Below, in pieces: positions 13,168-22,011 of a stretch of 64,000 nt of DNA. This DNA is from Roseovarius sp. (GTDB taxonomy: Bacteria; Pseudomonadota; Alphaproteobacteria; Rhodobacterales; Rhodobacteraceae), in contig JAOSKR010000003.1 in NCBI GenBank assembly GCA_027493545.1, forward strand, positions 781,711-845,710, given 5' to 3'. A program made the translations under genes and the position numbers. The notes beneath the pieces were generated by a model that saw only the letters and a list, made by a program, of their open reading frames with translations, did not search any database and had not been told where the DNA came from. Numbering within the stretch: the first letter of the stretch is position 1; every line of letters begins with the position of its first letter.

Positions 13168-13907
13168 ATGACCAGCGACGCGATCCTTGCCCCGGTCTCG
13201 ATGTGGCGCCTGTTCCTGAAGATGGGCGGCTGGTTCGTGCTCGGTCTCGGCGCGACGGTGCTGGTGCTGGCGTTCATCGGACAGCAATTCTTCAGCACCG
13301 CCAAGCGCTTCGAGGTCGAGGGCCGGCGTGCGATGGCGCTTGTGACCGAGAAATACATCACCGAGAGCACCGATTCCGATGGCGATCGCACGATCACCCG
13401 CTGGCTCGATCTGGAATTCACCACCCGGGCCGGCGAAGGGATCGCGATCACCAAATCGGTCGGTACCGGTGAGTACCACCGCGCCAGGAAGGGTGCCGAG
13501 ATCGAACTCTGGTATCTCGAAAGCGCGCCCACCCGGGTCGAGATCACCCGCGGCAGCAACGCCCGGGCGCGCGCGTGCTGCAGATCATCCTGCTGGTGCT
13601 TGGAGCGCTGTGGCTGGGGCTCTTGTGGCTGGTCGGGCGCTGGGTGGTCGAGGCGGTGCGCGCCCGCCGCTACGGCACCTGTGAGCCGGCGGAGGTCACG
13701 GAGGTCTTCCGCACCTCGGTGAAGGTCAACAACCGCCCCCGCTACCGGCTGAAATGGCGCGACGGACAGGGGCGCGCCGGGCAGAGCCTGTTGCGCACAT
13801 CGGAGGATCTGGAGAGTTTCCGGCCGGGCAGCCCGATCCGCATCTATCAGGGCATCCGGCGTGCCTGGTGGGCGGGCGATATCGGCGACCGGCCCGGCGG
13901 CCCGTGA
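13168..13907 (+). CDS. DUF3592-like membrane protein, one frame break
   Basis: Membrane protein with a first hydrophobic helix ([21 protein letters not shown], broken here for length as residues about 19-38), a periplasmic or cytoplasmic beta-rich domain ([17 protein letters not shown]...[20 protein letters not shown]) and, after a frame break near 13568, a second helix ([20 protein letters not shown]) and a repeat of the beta-rich domain ([17 protein letters not shown]). This twofold helix-plus-barrel layout is typical of DUF3592. Corrected length about 246 residues. Function unknown. Divergent from valS, with 125 bases between the starts. Confidence 0.72.
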
Positions 13908-13993
13908 TCGCCGCGCCCGCCGATGGCGCCCCTTGCCACCCCGGGCACTGCGGCGTATACGCCCGCCCTGATCCTTGACATGGGAGCCCCCGG

Positions 13994-14782
13994 ATGCACG
14001 GCAGCGCCAACATCAACATCATGATCAAGGCGGCGCGCAAGGCGGGGCGGTCGCTGGTCAAGGATTTCCGCGAGGTCGAGAACCTGCAGGCCTCGATGAA
14101 GGGGGCGGGCGATTTCGTCAGCCGCGCCGACATCGCCGCCGAGAAGATTCTGCACGACGAACTGCGCGGCGCGCGGCCCAACTACGGCTGGCTGGCCGAG
14201 GAGGGTGGCGAGGCGCCGGGCGAGGATCCGACGCGGCGCTGGATCGTCGATCCGCTGGATGGCACCACCAACTTTCTGCACGGGCTGCCGCACTGGGCCG
14301 TGTCGATCGGGCTCGAGCACAAGGGGCAGGTGGTGGCGGGCGTCATCTTCGACGCCGCCAAGGACGAGCTTTTCTGGGCCGAGAAGGGCGAGGGTGCGTG
14401 GCTCAACGAGACCCGCCTGCGGGTGTCGAAGCGCGCCCGCATGATCGAGGCGCTCTTTGCCACCGGCGTGCCCTTTGGCGGGCGGCCCGACCTGCCGCAG
14501 ACGCTGCAGGATCTGGCGCGGCTGATGCCGTCCTGCGCCGGGGTGCGGCGCTGGGGATCGGCGGCGCTCGACATGGCCTATGTCGCCGCTGGTCGCTACG
14601 AGGGGTTCTGGGAACGGGGGCTGAACGCCTGGGACCTGGCCGCGGGGCTGATCATCGTGCGCGAGGCCGGCGGGCTGGCCGAGCCCCTGCGCGAGGGCCG
14701 CGACATCCTCGGCGATGGCGAGGTAATCTGCGCCAACGAGGTGATCTTTACAAAATTCGCGGGTCTCGTCCGGGGCGTGTAG
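13994..14782 (+). CDS. suhB: Inositol monophosphatase family protein (SuhB-like)
   Basis: Mg-dependent, Li-sensitive phosphatase fold acting on inositol-1-phosphate or related phosphates; in E. coli SuhB also joins the transcription antitermination complex. It is 262 residues with the metal-binding WIVDPLDGTTNFLHG (about residues 83-97), the upstream acidic ligand in WLAEEGGE, and the second motif AWDLAAGLIIVREAGG near the C-terminus. All ligands are present. Frame intact. Stands between a DUF3592 gene and a convergent rhomboid gene; the 9-base gap between stops leaves no room for a separate terminator. Confidence 0.92.
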   Translation: MHGSANINIMIKAARKAGRSLVKDFREVENLQASMKGAGDFVSRADIAAEKILHDELRGARPNYGWLAEEGGEAPGEDPTRRWIVDPLDGTTNFLHGLPHWAVSIGLEHKGQVVAGVIFDAAKDELFWAEKGEGAWLNETRLRVSKRARMIEALFATGVPFGGRPDLPQTLQDLARLMPSCAGVRRWGSAALDMAYVAAGRYEGFWERGLNAWDLAAGLIIVREAGGLAEPLREGRDILGDGEVICANEVIFTKFAGLVRGV

Positions 14783-14791
14783 TTGCGCGCG

Positions 14792-15538
14792 TCACCGCCG
14801 GCGCCGCACTTTCGGCATCCGGGTCAGATGATGTGGGTAATCGGCATCCGGGTGCGGCGGGTGCCCCTGGGTGCGCGCCCAGAAGGCTGTCCCGCCATTG
14901 TGCAGAAAGACCGGCAGCGTCAGCAGCCCGCCCAGCACGAAACCGCCGGCATGGGCCCAGTAGGCGATGCCGCCCTGATCCGTGTCGGTGCCGGCGCCGC
15001 CGAACAGCTGGACCCCAAACCAGAGCGCCAGCACGATCCAGGCGGGAATGGTGATGATGCGGATGAAAAAGATGAAGATGATCAGGATATCCACGCGCGC
15101 CCTGGGAAAGAGCAGCATGTAGCCGCCCATCACGCCCGCGATCGCCCCCGACGCGCCGACCGTGGGCACGGTCGCGTCGGGCGCCGCCATCACCTGCGCG
15201 AGCCCGGCGCCGATGCCGCAGGCGAAATAGAAGACGAGATAGCCCAGACGGCCCATCTGCTCTTCCATGTTGTCGCCGAATATCCACAAGAACAGCATGT
15301 TGCCGGCCAGATGCAGCCAGCCGCCATGCAGGAACATCGAGCTGACGATGCCCGCATAGGCGCCCCGGTGGGTGACCCTCGCCGGCACCATCGCCCAGTC
15401 GTGGAAAAACAGCGTCAGCGCGCGCGGGTCGTTGAAGAGCGGCCAATAGGCAAGGAAGATGCCGATATTGGCCGCGATCAGCGCCCAGGTCACATAAGGT
15501 TTGCGCCCCGAGGGGTTGTGATCGCGTATCGGGATCAT
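14792..15538 (-). CDS. Rhomboid family intramembrane serine protease
   Basis: Polytopic membrane protease of 248 residues with six or so hydrophobic segments. The catalytic serine is Ser130 in VGASGAIAGVMGG and the catalytic histidine is His196 in YWAHAGGFVLGG; the oxyanion-side HGGWLHLAGNMLFLWIFGDN loop is conserved. Start ATG 15538 gives a short cytoplasmic N-terminus (MIPIRDHNPSGRKPYVTW) typical of alphaproteobacterial rhomboids; longer in-frame starts overlap the putA end without family likeness. Lies 31 bases after putA on the same strand and could be read from it. Substrates unknown. Confidence 0.92.
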   Translation of the reverse strand: MIPIRDHNPSGRKPYVTWALIAANIGIFLAYWPLFNDPRALTLFFHDWAMVPARVTHRGAYAGIVSSMFLHGGWLHLAGNMLFLWIFGDNMEEQMGRLGYLVFYFACGIGAGLAQVMAAPDATVPTVGASGAIAGVMGGYMLLFPRARVDILIIFIFFIRIITIPAWIVLALWFGVQLFGGAGTDTDQGGIAYWAHAGGFVLGGLLTLPVFLHNGGTAFWARTQGHPPHPDADYPHHLTRMPKVRRRR

Positions 15539-15569
15539 TGAGTCACGCTGGGGCGAAAGCGGTCCCGCG

Positions 15570-18500
15570 TCAAGCCGCGCCGCCCAGCAGCGCGGCGTTG
15601 CCGCCGGCCGCAGTGGTGTCGACGCAGACATGGCGTTCATGGGCGACATGGGCGGCGTCGGGTTGCCCGGTGATCAGCGGCAGGATCGGGCCCTTGCGGG
15701 CGGCGAGCGCGCGGGCATAGGCGCGGCCACGGTCGGTGTCGCCCCACCAGAGCGCGCCCGAAAACCCCGCAAGCCCGGTCAGCGCTTCGGGCGCCACCGT
15801 GCCGCCGGCCTCGACCGCCGCGCCGCCCAGGGCGCGCACCGCCTCGGCCTGGGCGCGCGCCGCGGCCTCGCCGGGGCCGAGGCAGAGCAGCGCGGCGCGC
15901 CGGTAGCTGCCCAGGCGGTTCGATTCCCCCTGTGGGTCCGGGCAGGACGAGATCGCTCAACCGCTCCCCGGCGCCGGCATTGGCCGCGCGCAGCCGCGCG
16001 CCCGGATCACCGGTCTCCGCGCCCGGCCAGTCCTCGCCCCTGACCGGCGCGTCCCGACGGGTAAAGCGCGCCAGGTAGTGCGGCCCGCCGGCCTTGGGTC
16101 CGGTGCCCGAAAGGCCCTCGCCGCCGAACGGCTGACTGCCGACGATGGCGCCGATCTGGTTGCGGTTGACGTACATGTTGCCCGCCCGCATCCGCTCGGT
16201 GACGTGCTGCACGCGGTCGTCGATGCGGGTCATCAGCCCGAAGGTCAGGCCATAGCCGGTGGCGTTGATGGCGTCGATCACGGCATCGAGTTCTTCGGCG
16301 CGGAAGGTCGCCAGATGCAGGACCGGGCCAAAGATCTCGCGCTCGAGATCCTTGATGCCCGAGACGCGGATCAGCGTCGGTGCCACGAAGATGCCGGCGT
16401 TGGGGGTCTTGATCTCGTGCATGAGCCGTCCCTCGGCGCGGGCGGACTGGATATGTTCGGCGATGCCGGCGCGGGCCTCCTCGTCGATCACCGGGCCGAC
16501 ATCGGTGTGCAGATGCCACGGATTGTCGAGCCTGAGCGCGTCCATCGCGCCGGTGAGCATCTTGGTCAGGCTGTCGGCGATATCCTCCTGCACGTAAAGG
16601 CAGCGCAGCGCCGAACAGCGCTGACCGGCTGACTGAAAGGCGCTCTCGATGATCGCCTGCACCGCCTGTTCGGGCAGCGCGGTGGAGTCGACGATCATGG
16701 CGTTGAGCCCGCCGGTTTCGGCGATGAGCGGGGCGCCGGGGGCGAGATTTTCGGCCATCGCCGCGCGGATTTTCAGCGCCGTCTCGGTCGAGCCGGTAAA
16801 GGCCACGCCGCCCACCCGCGGATCGGAGGTAAGCGCCGCGCCGACCTCGCCCGCGCCGGGCAGCAGCTGCAGCGCCGTGCGCGGCACGCCGGCCTCGTGC
16901 ATCAGCCGCACCGCCACATGGGCGATCAGCGGGGTCTGCTCGGCGGGTTTTGCCAGCACCGCGTTGCCCGCGGCGAGCGCCGCCGCGATCTGGCCGGAGA
17001 AGATCGCCAGCGGAAAGTTCCACGGGCTGATGCAGGCAAAGCTGCCCACCGGTGCCGCCTCGGGGGCATGCGCCGCATAGTAGCGCAGGAAATCCACCGC
17101 CTCGCGCAACTCGGCCACCGCGTCGGGCAGCGACTTGCCGGCCTCGCGCGCGATCACTGCGAACAACTCGCCGCGGTTTTCCTCGTAAAGGTCGGCCACC
17201 CGGTTCAGCACGCGGGCACGCTCGGCCGCCGTTGCCTGCCACGGTTCGGCGGCCGCGAGCGCGGTCTCGATATCGGCGGCGCTGGCGAAGGCCACCTGCC
17301 CGGGGCTGTCGGCCGGATCGGCGGGGTTCATCGCGGCGTGCGCCGGCTCGGGCGCGGCGGTGCCGGCGAGGATCGGGCCGGCCTGCCAGCGATGGGCCGC
17401 AAAGGGGCCGCGCGCGGCGTTGACGGCGTCGAGCGTGGGCTGGTGGGTCAGGTCAAACCCGCGCGAGTTCCGCCGCTCGGGCAGGAAAAGCGCCGGGCCG
17501 TCGGGCAGGCGGAGGGTGTCGTCGGCCACCGCCTCGAAGGGGTCGCGCGCAACCTCTTCGGGGGCACGTCCTCATCGACGATCTGGTTGACGAAGCTCGA
17601 ATTGGCGCCGTTTTCCAGCAGGCGCCGCACCAGATAGGCCAGCAGGTCGCGATGCGCGCCCACGGGGGCATAGATGCGGCAGCGCGTGCCTTCGGCCCCC
17701 TTGATCAGGTTGTGCAGCGCCTCGCCCATGCCATGCAGGCGCTGGAACTCGAAGGCGTCACGATCCTGTCCCATTTCCAGGATTGCCGCCGCGGTGTGGG
17801 CGTTGTGGGTCGCGAACTGCGGATAGATGCGGTCGGTCATGCCCAGAAGCTTGCGCGCATTGGCGATATACGAGATGTCGGTCGCGGGTTTGGAGGTGAA
17901 GACCGGAAAGCCCGCGACCCCCTCGACCTGGGCGCGCTTGATCTCGGTATCCCAATAGGCGCCCTTGACGAGGCGTACCATGATCCGCCGGTCGAGCCGC
18001 TGCGCAAGCGCGTAAAGATGGTCGATCACTGGTGCCGCACGCTGGCCATAGGCCTGCACCACCACGCCAAAGCCGTCCCAGCCCGCCAGCGACGGCTCCG
18101 CAAGTGTCGCCTCGATCACATCGAGCGAAAGCGACAGCCGGTCGGCCTCCTCGGCGTCGATGTTGAGCCCCATTCCGGCCGACCTGGCCAGCAGCGCCAG
18201 CCCCCTGAGCCGCGGCATCAGCACATCCATCACCCGGTCGCGCTGGGCCACCTCGTAGCGCGGGAAAAGCGCCGAGAGCTTGACCGAGATGCCGGGGTTC
18301 TCGCGGATGTCGCGATGGGCGCTGGCGGAGGATATGGCGGTGATGGCGCGCGAATAGGCCAGGTGATAGCGCGCCGCGTCGGTATCGGTGCGCGCAGCCT
18401 CGCCCAGCATGTCGTAGGAATAGCTGTAGCCCTTCTTCTCCATCCCGGCGGCGCGCGACATTGCCGCCTCGATGGTCTCGCCCAGCACGAACTGGCGGCC

Positions 18501-18998
18501 CATCTCCTTCATCGCGCGGCCCACCGCGGTGCGGATCACCGGCTCGCCCAGCCGGCGGATGGCGGCGCGCAGATGGCCCACGGGGCCGGGCTCCTCGTCC
18601 TTCAGCACCTTGCCGGTCAGCATCAGCGCCCAGGTCGAGGCATTGACCAGCGGCGAGGTCGACTGGCCCATGTGCCGGCCCCAGTCCGAGGGCGCGATCT
18701 TGTCCTCGATCAGTGCGTCGATGGTCTCGGCGTCGGGCACCCGCAAGAGCGCCTCGGCCAGGCACATCAGCGCGATGCCTTCCTCGGTCGAGAGCCCGTA
18801 TTCGGCGAGGAACACCTCCATCAGGCCGGGGCTCGACTGGCTGCGGATGTCGCGCACCAGTTCCACCGCGCGGCGGCAGATGCGGGCGCGCGTGTCGCGG
18901 TCGAGATCGGCCAGCGCGACCAGATGCGTCAGTGTCTCGGCCTCATCGGCATAGGTGGCAAGGTCGATGGCGCGGCGCAGGTCGCGGTCTTTCGGCAT
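15570..18998 (-). CDS. putA: Bifunctional proline dehydrogenase / L-glutamate-gamma-semialdehyde dehydrogenase, two frame breaks
   Basis: Two-step proline oxidation to glutamate: an FAD-linked proline dehydrogenase domain (NPGISVKLSALFPRYE, AEEADRLSLSLDVIEATL, VRLVKGAYWDTEIKRAQ, PQFATHNAHTAAAI) followed by an NAD-linked aldehyde dehydrogenase domain (PWNFPLAIFSGQIAAAL, ETGGLNAMIVDSTA, QSAGQRCSALRCLYV with the catalytic Cys). Frame breaks near 17562 (between the domains) and 15945 (C-terminal region) are bridged by obvious continuity. Corrected length about 1,142 residues, a short PutA without an N-terminal DNA-binding domain. That fits a separate regulator, the Lrp-type gene encoded divergently at 19104. 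Confidence 0.95.
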
Positions 18999-19061
18999 GG
19001 CGGTCTTTCCGGTTCTTGATCCTGAGGGAATTGATCTATCATATCACCCCATGACGGAACA

Positions 19062-19075
19062 TTCTTCCCGAAGAA
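19062..19075. promoter_or_regulatory. Candidate PutR operator in the putA-putR divergent promoter
   Basis: Perfect inverted repeat TTCTTC-CC-GAAGAA placed 28 bases before the putR start and about 64 bases before the putA start. The intergenic region also has an AT-rich segment (ATTGATCTATCATATCA) where promoters for either gene could lie. The position suits an Lrp-type activator that controls putA and itself, but binding is inferred only. Confidence 0.45.
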
Positions 19076-19103
19076 CGCATGATCACGGGCGAAATGACTG
19101 AAT

Positions 19104-19595
19104 ATGACCGATAAAACGAAGCAGGATGACCAGTCACGCCTCGACCGCTTCGACCGTGCGATTCTGCGCGTCCTGGCCGGCGACGGGCGGATCAGCATCA
19201 CCGATCTGGCGCGCGCCATCGGGCTGTCGAAATCGCCCACCCAGGCGCGGCTGCGGCGGCTGGAGGCGACCGGCGTCATCACCGGCTACCGCGCCCAGAT
19301 CGACCCGATCCGGCTGGGGCAGGACCATGTCAGCTTTGTCGAGGTGCGTCTGACGGACACCCGCGAGGCGGCGCTCGCGGCCTTCAACGCCGCGGTGCTG
19401 CGGGTGCCCGAGATCGAACAGGCCTACATGATCGCGGGAAATTTCGACTATCTGCTCAAGATCCGCACCCACGGCATGGCCGATTACCGGCGGGTTCTGG
19501 CCGAGCGCATCTCGACCCTGCCGCATGTTGCCGGCACCTCGACCTATGTGGCGATGCAGGCGGTCAAGGAAACCGCTCATCAGGATGTGATTTGA
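19104..19595 (+). CDS. putR: Lrp/AsnC family regulator, probable proline-responsive PutR
   Basis: A 163-residue feast/famine regulator. N-terminal winged helix-turn-helix: LDRFDRAILRVLAGDGRISI then ARAIGLSKSPTQARLRRLEATGVI. C-terminal RAM/ACT-like ligand domain with VRLTDTREAALAAFNAAV, AYMIAGNFDYLLKIRTHGM and LPHVAGTSTYVAMQAVKE. It is divergent from putA with 105 bases between the starts, the usual arrangement for the alphaproteobacterial activator that turns putA on with proline. An inverted repeat just before its start suggests self-regulation. Frame intact. Confidence 0.9.
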   Translation: MTDKTKQDDQSRLDRFDRAILRVLAGDGRISITDLARAIGLSKSPTQARLRRLEATGVITGYRAQIDPIRLGQDHVSFVEVRLTDTREAALAAFNAAVLRVPEIEQAYMIAGNFDYLLKIRTHGMADYRRVLAERISTLPHVAGTSTYVAMQAVKETAHQDVI

Positions 19596-19627
19596 TCGCG
19601 CGCCCCGGCGCGCCATAATCCGGTTGC

Positions 19628-20182
19628 ATGAGACGGCATCTGTGCTTCCTCCTCTTCGGCCTCGTGGCAGTGCCGGCATGGGGCGGGGACTGCCCCGCGC
19701 CACCGGACCGCGCCGACGAGCTGACACGGCTGATCGAGGCGGTGCAGCAGGCCCCCGACGCCCGGAGCGCGCGGCTGATTTCCAACGAGATGTGGGAAAT
19801 CTGGGCCGATGCCCCCGACGCCCACGCGCAGGAGTTGCTGGACGAGGGCATGACCCGGCGCGCAGCCTTCGATTACACCGGCGCCGTTGCCGCGTTTGAC
19901 GCGCTGATCGCCTATTGCCCCGACTACGCCGAGGGCTGGAACCAGCGCGCCTTCGTCAGTTTCATCCGTCAGGATTATGCGGCCGCGCTGCCTGATCTCG
20001 AGCGCGCGGTGGAACTGTCGCCCCGCCATCTGGGCGCGATGTCGGGGCAGGCGCTGACGCTGGTGGCGCTGGGGCGGAACGGCGAGGCGGCGCTGGCGCT
20101 GCGTGCCGCGCTCAGGCTCAACCCATGGCTGCCCGAGCGCGATCTGCTGCCGGCGCTGGAGGCGGTGGAAGACAAGATCTGA
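19628..20182 (+). CDS. Secreted tetratricopeptide-repeat protein
   Basis: A 184-residue protein with an N-terminal signal peptide (MRRHLCFLLFGLVAVPAWG, cleavage likely after residue 19) and TPR-like helices: LLDEGMTRRAAFDYTGAVAAFDALI, YAEGWNQRAFVSFIRQDYAAALPDLERAV and a third LGAMSGQALTLVALGRNGEAALALRAAL. Such small periplasmic TPR proteins are common in Rhodobacteraceae and probably act as adaptors. Starts 32 bases after putR and could be in the same transcript. Function unknown; frame intact. Confidence 0.85.
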   Translation: MRRHLCFLLFGLVAVPAWGGDCPAPPDRADELTRLIEAVQQAPDARSARLISNEMWEIWADAPDAHAQELLDEGMTRRAAFDYTGAVAAFDALIAYCPDYAEGWNQRAFVSFIRQDYAAALPDLERAVELSPRHLGAMSGQALTLVALGRNGEAALALRAALRLNPWLPERDLLPALEAVEDKI

Positions 20183-20248
20183 TACCTGCCCTTAGATTAG
20201 GGAGGCCCGTTTACACCGGGTTCAGAGCGGCTATTCTGCGCGCCCACG

Positions 20249-20334
20249 GCCCGCGTGGTGGAATGGTAGACACAGGGGACTTAAAATCCCCGGGCCGAAA
20301 GGCCGTGCCGGTTCGAATCCGGCCGCGGGTACCA
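20249..20334 (+). tRNA. tRNA-Leu, anticodon TAA
   Basis: An 86-base class II tRNA with acceptor stem GCCCGCG/CGCGGGT, D-arm, anticodon stem GGGGA/TCCCC enclosing CTTAAAA (anticodon TAA at 20282-20284), a long variable arm (GGGCCGAAAGGCCGT), T-arm GCCGGTTCGAATCCGGC and an encoded 3' CCA at 20332-20334. It reads UUA and UUG leucine codons. The gene flanks the AT-rich foreign gene; no duplicate of its 3' end was found before parE. Confidence 0.96.
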
Positions 20335-20847
20335 ATCGGCTCGGGTCCGGGTGAGAGACGCCGCAATTTCCATGCCCGCCATTCTGTCCTTCCCCGTTGC
20401 CAGCGGTCGCGGATGCAGGGGGGCCGGAGCGTGCCGCGTTCAGCCGCAAACACCCGCGCGCCCCGGGCTTGACCCGGGGCCACGCCCGGCCGGGAAGAAA
20501 GGCCCCGGCTCGGGGGCCGGGGCGTGCGACGGGTCTGATCTGACGCGACACGTCATATTCCCCCAATAATATGCACCCCCATCCCGTCAGCCCCTCGCGC
20601 GATCCCTCGCGCGATGGTCAGAGCGCGGGCTGGTGGGGCGGCGGGAGGGCAGGGCGCCTTGGTTCCGCGCGAAGGTGCTGCAGTGACATGGCAAAGACCT
20701 ATCGGCTAATGGGTGATGAATGGTGAGCAACAATGACCGCGTTATGCTGGCTGGCCGGATTTTCTTGTTCCGTGTGTCGTGGTGTCTTAAACTCCACTTG
20801 GGATTGAACGAAGGTTTCGGATGAAGCACTGAACCTGAGAGGTTGTC
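20335..20847. other. Gene-free stretch between tRNA-Leu and the AT-rich gene
   Basis: About 510 bases with no convincing coding region. The first part carries two GC-rich hairpins (20461-20522). From about 20690 the base composition falls towards that of the following gene, with AT-rich words such as TTTTCTTGTTCCGTG and TCTTAAACTCCACTTGGG, so the boundary of the foreign segment is probably near 20680-20760. CTGAGAGG at about 20835 is the ribosome site of the next gene. No integrase remnant, IS end or copy of the tRNA 3' end was seen. Confidence 0.6.
20461..20522. repeat. Two GC-rich hairpins downstream of tRNA-Leu, REP-like
   Basis: CCCCGGGCTTGACCCGGGGC forms a stem with the same CTTGA-type loop as copies at 11823 and 57224, and is followed after 20 bases by CCCCGGC-TCGGG-GCCGGGG. 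The pair of hairpins recurs in the same order near 57224. They may act as tRNA transcript terminators or be a dispersed REP-type element; the second lacks a T run. Confidence 0.6.
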
Positions 20848-22004
20848 ATGTTTCAACAAGGAATAACCGGCAGTTTGAATGATATCGAAAGAAGAATTGT
20901 AAAATACCTAATCGGAGAAAAATGGACCAATCAGGACATTCAAGCGTTGATTAACCTTGAGCGTTCTGCAACCATAAATCCCGGAAGGATTGCGGATGTT
21001 AAGAAGAAAGTATCAATCATTCCGTGCTCTAAAGACGATTTTTTGCGATATCATAAATTTAAGAGGTCATTCGATTTAAAAACTGGTCTAAATCCGTTTC
21101 TAGATGAGACATTAATTAAGTCTCGTGATGCTATGAAGCTTGCGGTTAGCGTTTTCAATAATCCATCATTTCAGTTTCGCGCTGAGAATTTTTCGATGTT
21201 AGCTAATGTGGCGTGGACCTACCTTGTGCATGAGTACTCTGAAAGAAATGGCCTCCCCTGAAGAGGAAGGACGGAAAAGCGATATCGCTCAGTGACTTTT
21301 TGAATGGGAAAGGGCATCCATTTTCCGACGGGGTTGAGAAGAATTTAAGAGCTTTGGTCAAAATAAGAGATGCAACAGAGCATACGATTCTTGGCCCGTA
21401 TGATGAGGAGTGGACTAGAATTTTTCAAGCAAACTGTCTAAATTATGAAAGGCAACTTACCGATCTATTCGGAGAACGTCTTTCGTTAGTGGATGAAATC
21501 TCTTTTGCTCTTCAGTTTTCCGGGTTGCGGGTGAATCAAATCAGCGAAATTGCAAAGTCAAAGCTTCCTGAGGCTATTAAGTCGATAAATAAGGAGATTT
21601 TTAATGGCATGACGCGTGAGGAGATGGATAATCTTGAGTTCCAGTTTTCTGTTGTTTACACAACTGTTGAAAGCTCTAAGTCTAAGGCAGCCTTTCAATT
21701 TGTCTCGCCAAGATCGGCGGAAGGCAAGCAAATATCTAATGTCCTTGTTAAATATAAGCCGTTAGAGGTAACGCATCCTTATAAGCCAGGTCAGGTTGTT
21801 GCGATGGTCGCGGAAAGGTCCGGAAAGACATTTAACTTTCATCTACATACGGCTGCGTGGAAAAAACACAAAGTTCGCCCGGATAGCGGGTCAAAAATAC
21901 CGGAAAAAACAAATTTAGACTATTGTTTCTATAGTCCAGTATATAAATCGTACACTTATAATGATGCTTGGGTCGATCTGCTCGTAGGAGAGATTAACGA
22001 ATAG
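20848..22004 (+). CDS. AT-rich DUF3644-like protein with a HEPN-type RX4H motif, one frame break
   Basis: A 385-residue protein (corrected for a missing C in the CCCC run near 21258) in visibly AT-rich DNA, unlike everything around it. The N-terminus has a helix-turn-helix-like pattern (NDIERRIVKYLIGEKWTNQD, then RSATINPGRIADVKK). The centre, KSRDAMKLAVSVFNNPSFQF then ENFSMLANVAWTYLVHEY, looks like DUF3644. It is followed by VKIRDATEH, a RX4H signature (Arg174-His179) of HEPN ribonuclease folds. The C-terminal module has KTFNFHLHTAAWKKHKVRP and YKSYTYNDAWVDLLVGEI. GAGAGG precedes the ATG by 5 bases. It sits alone between a tRNA and parE, ending 7 bases from the parE stop: a transferred, possibly defence-related gene. 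Family names are from memory; RNase activity is inference. Confidence 0.75.
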
Positions 22005-22011
22005 GTTGATC

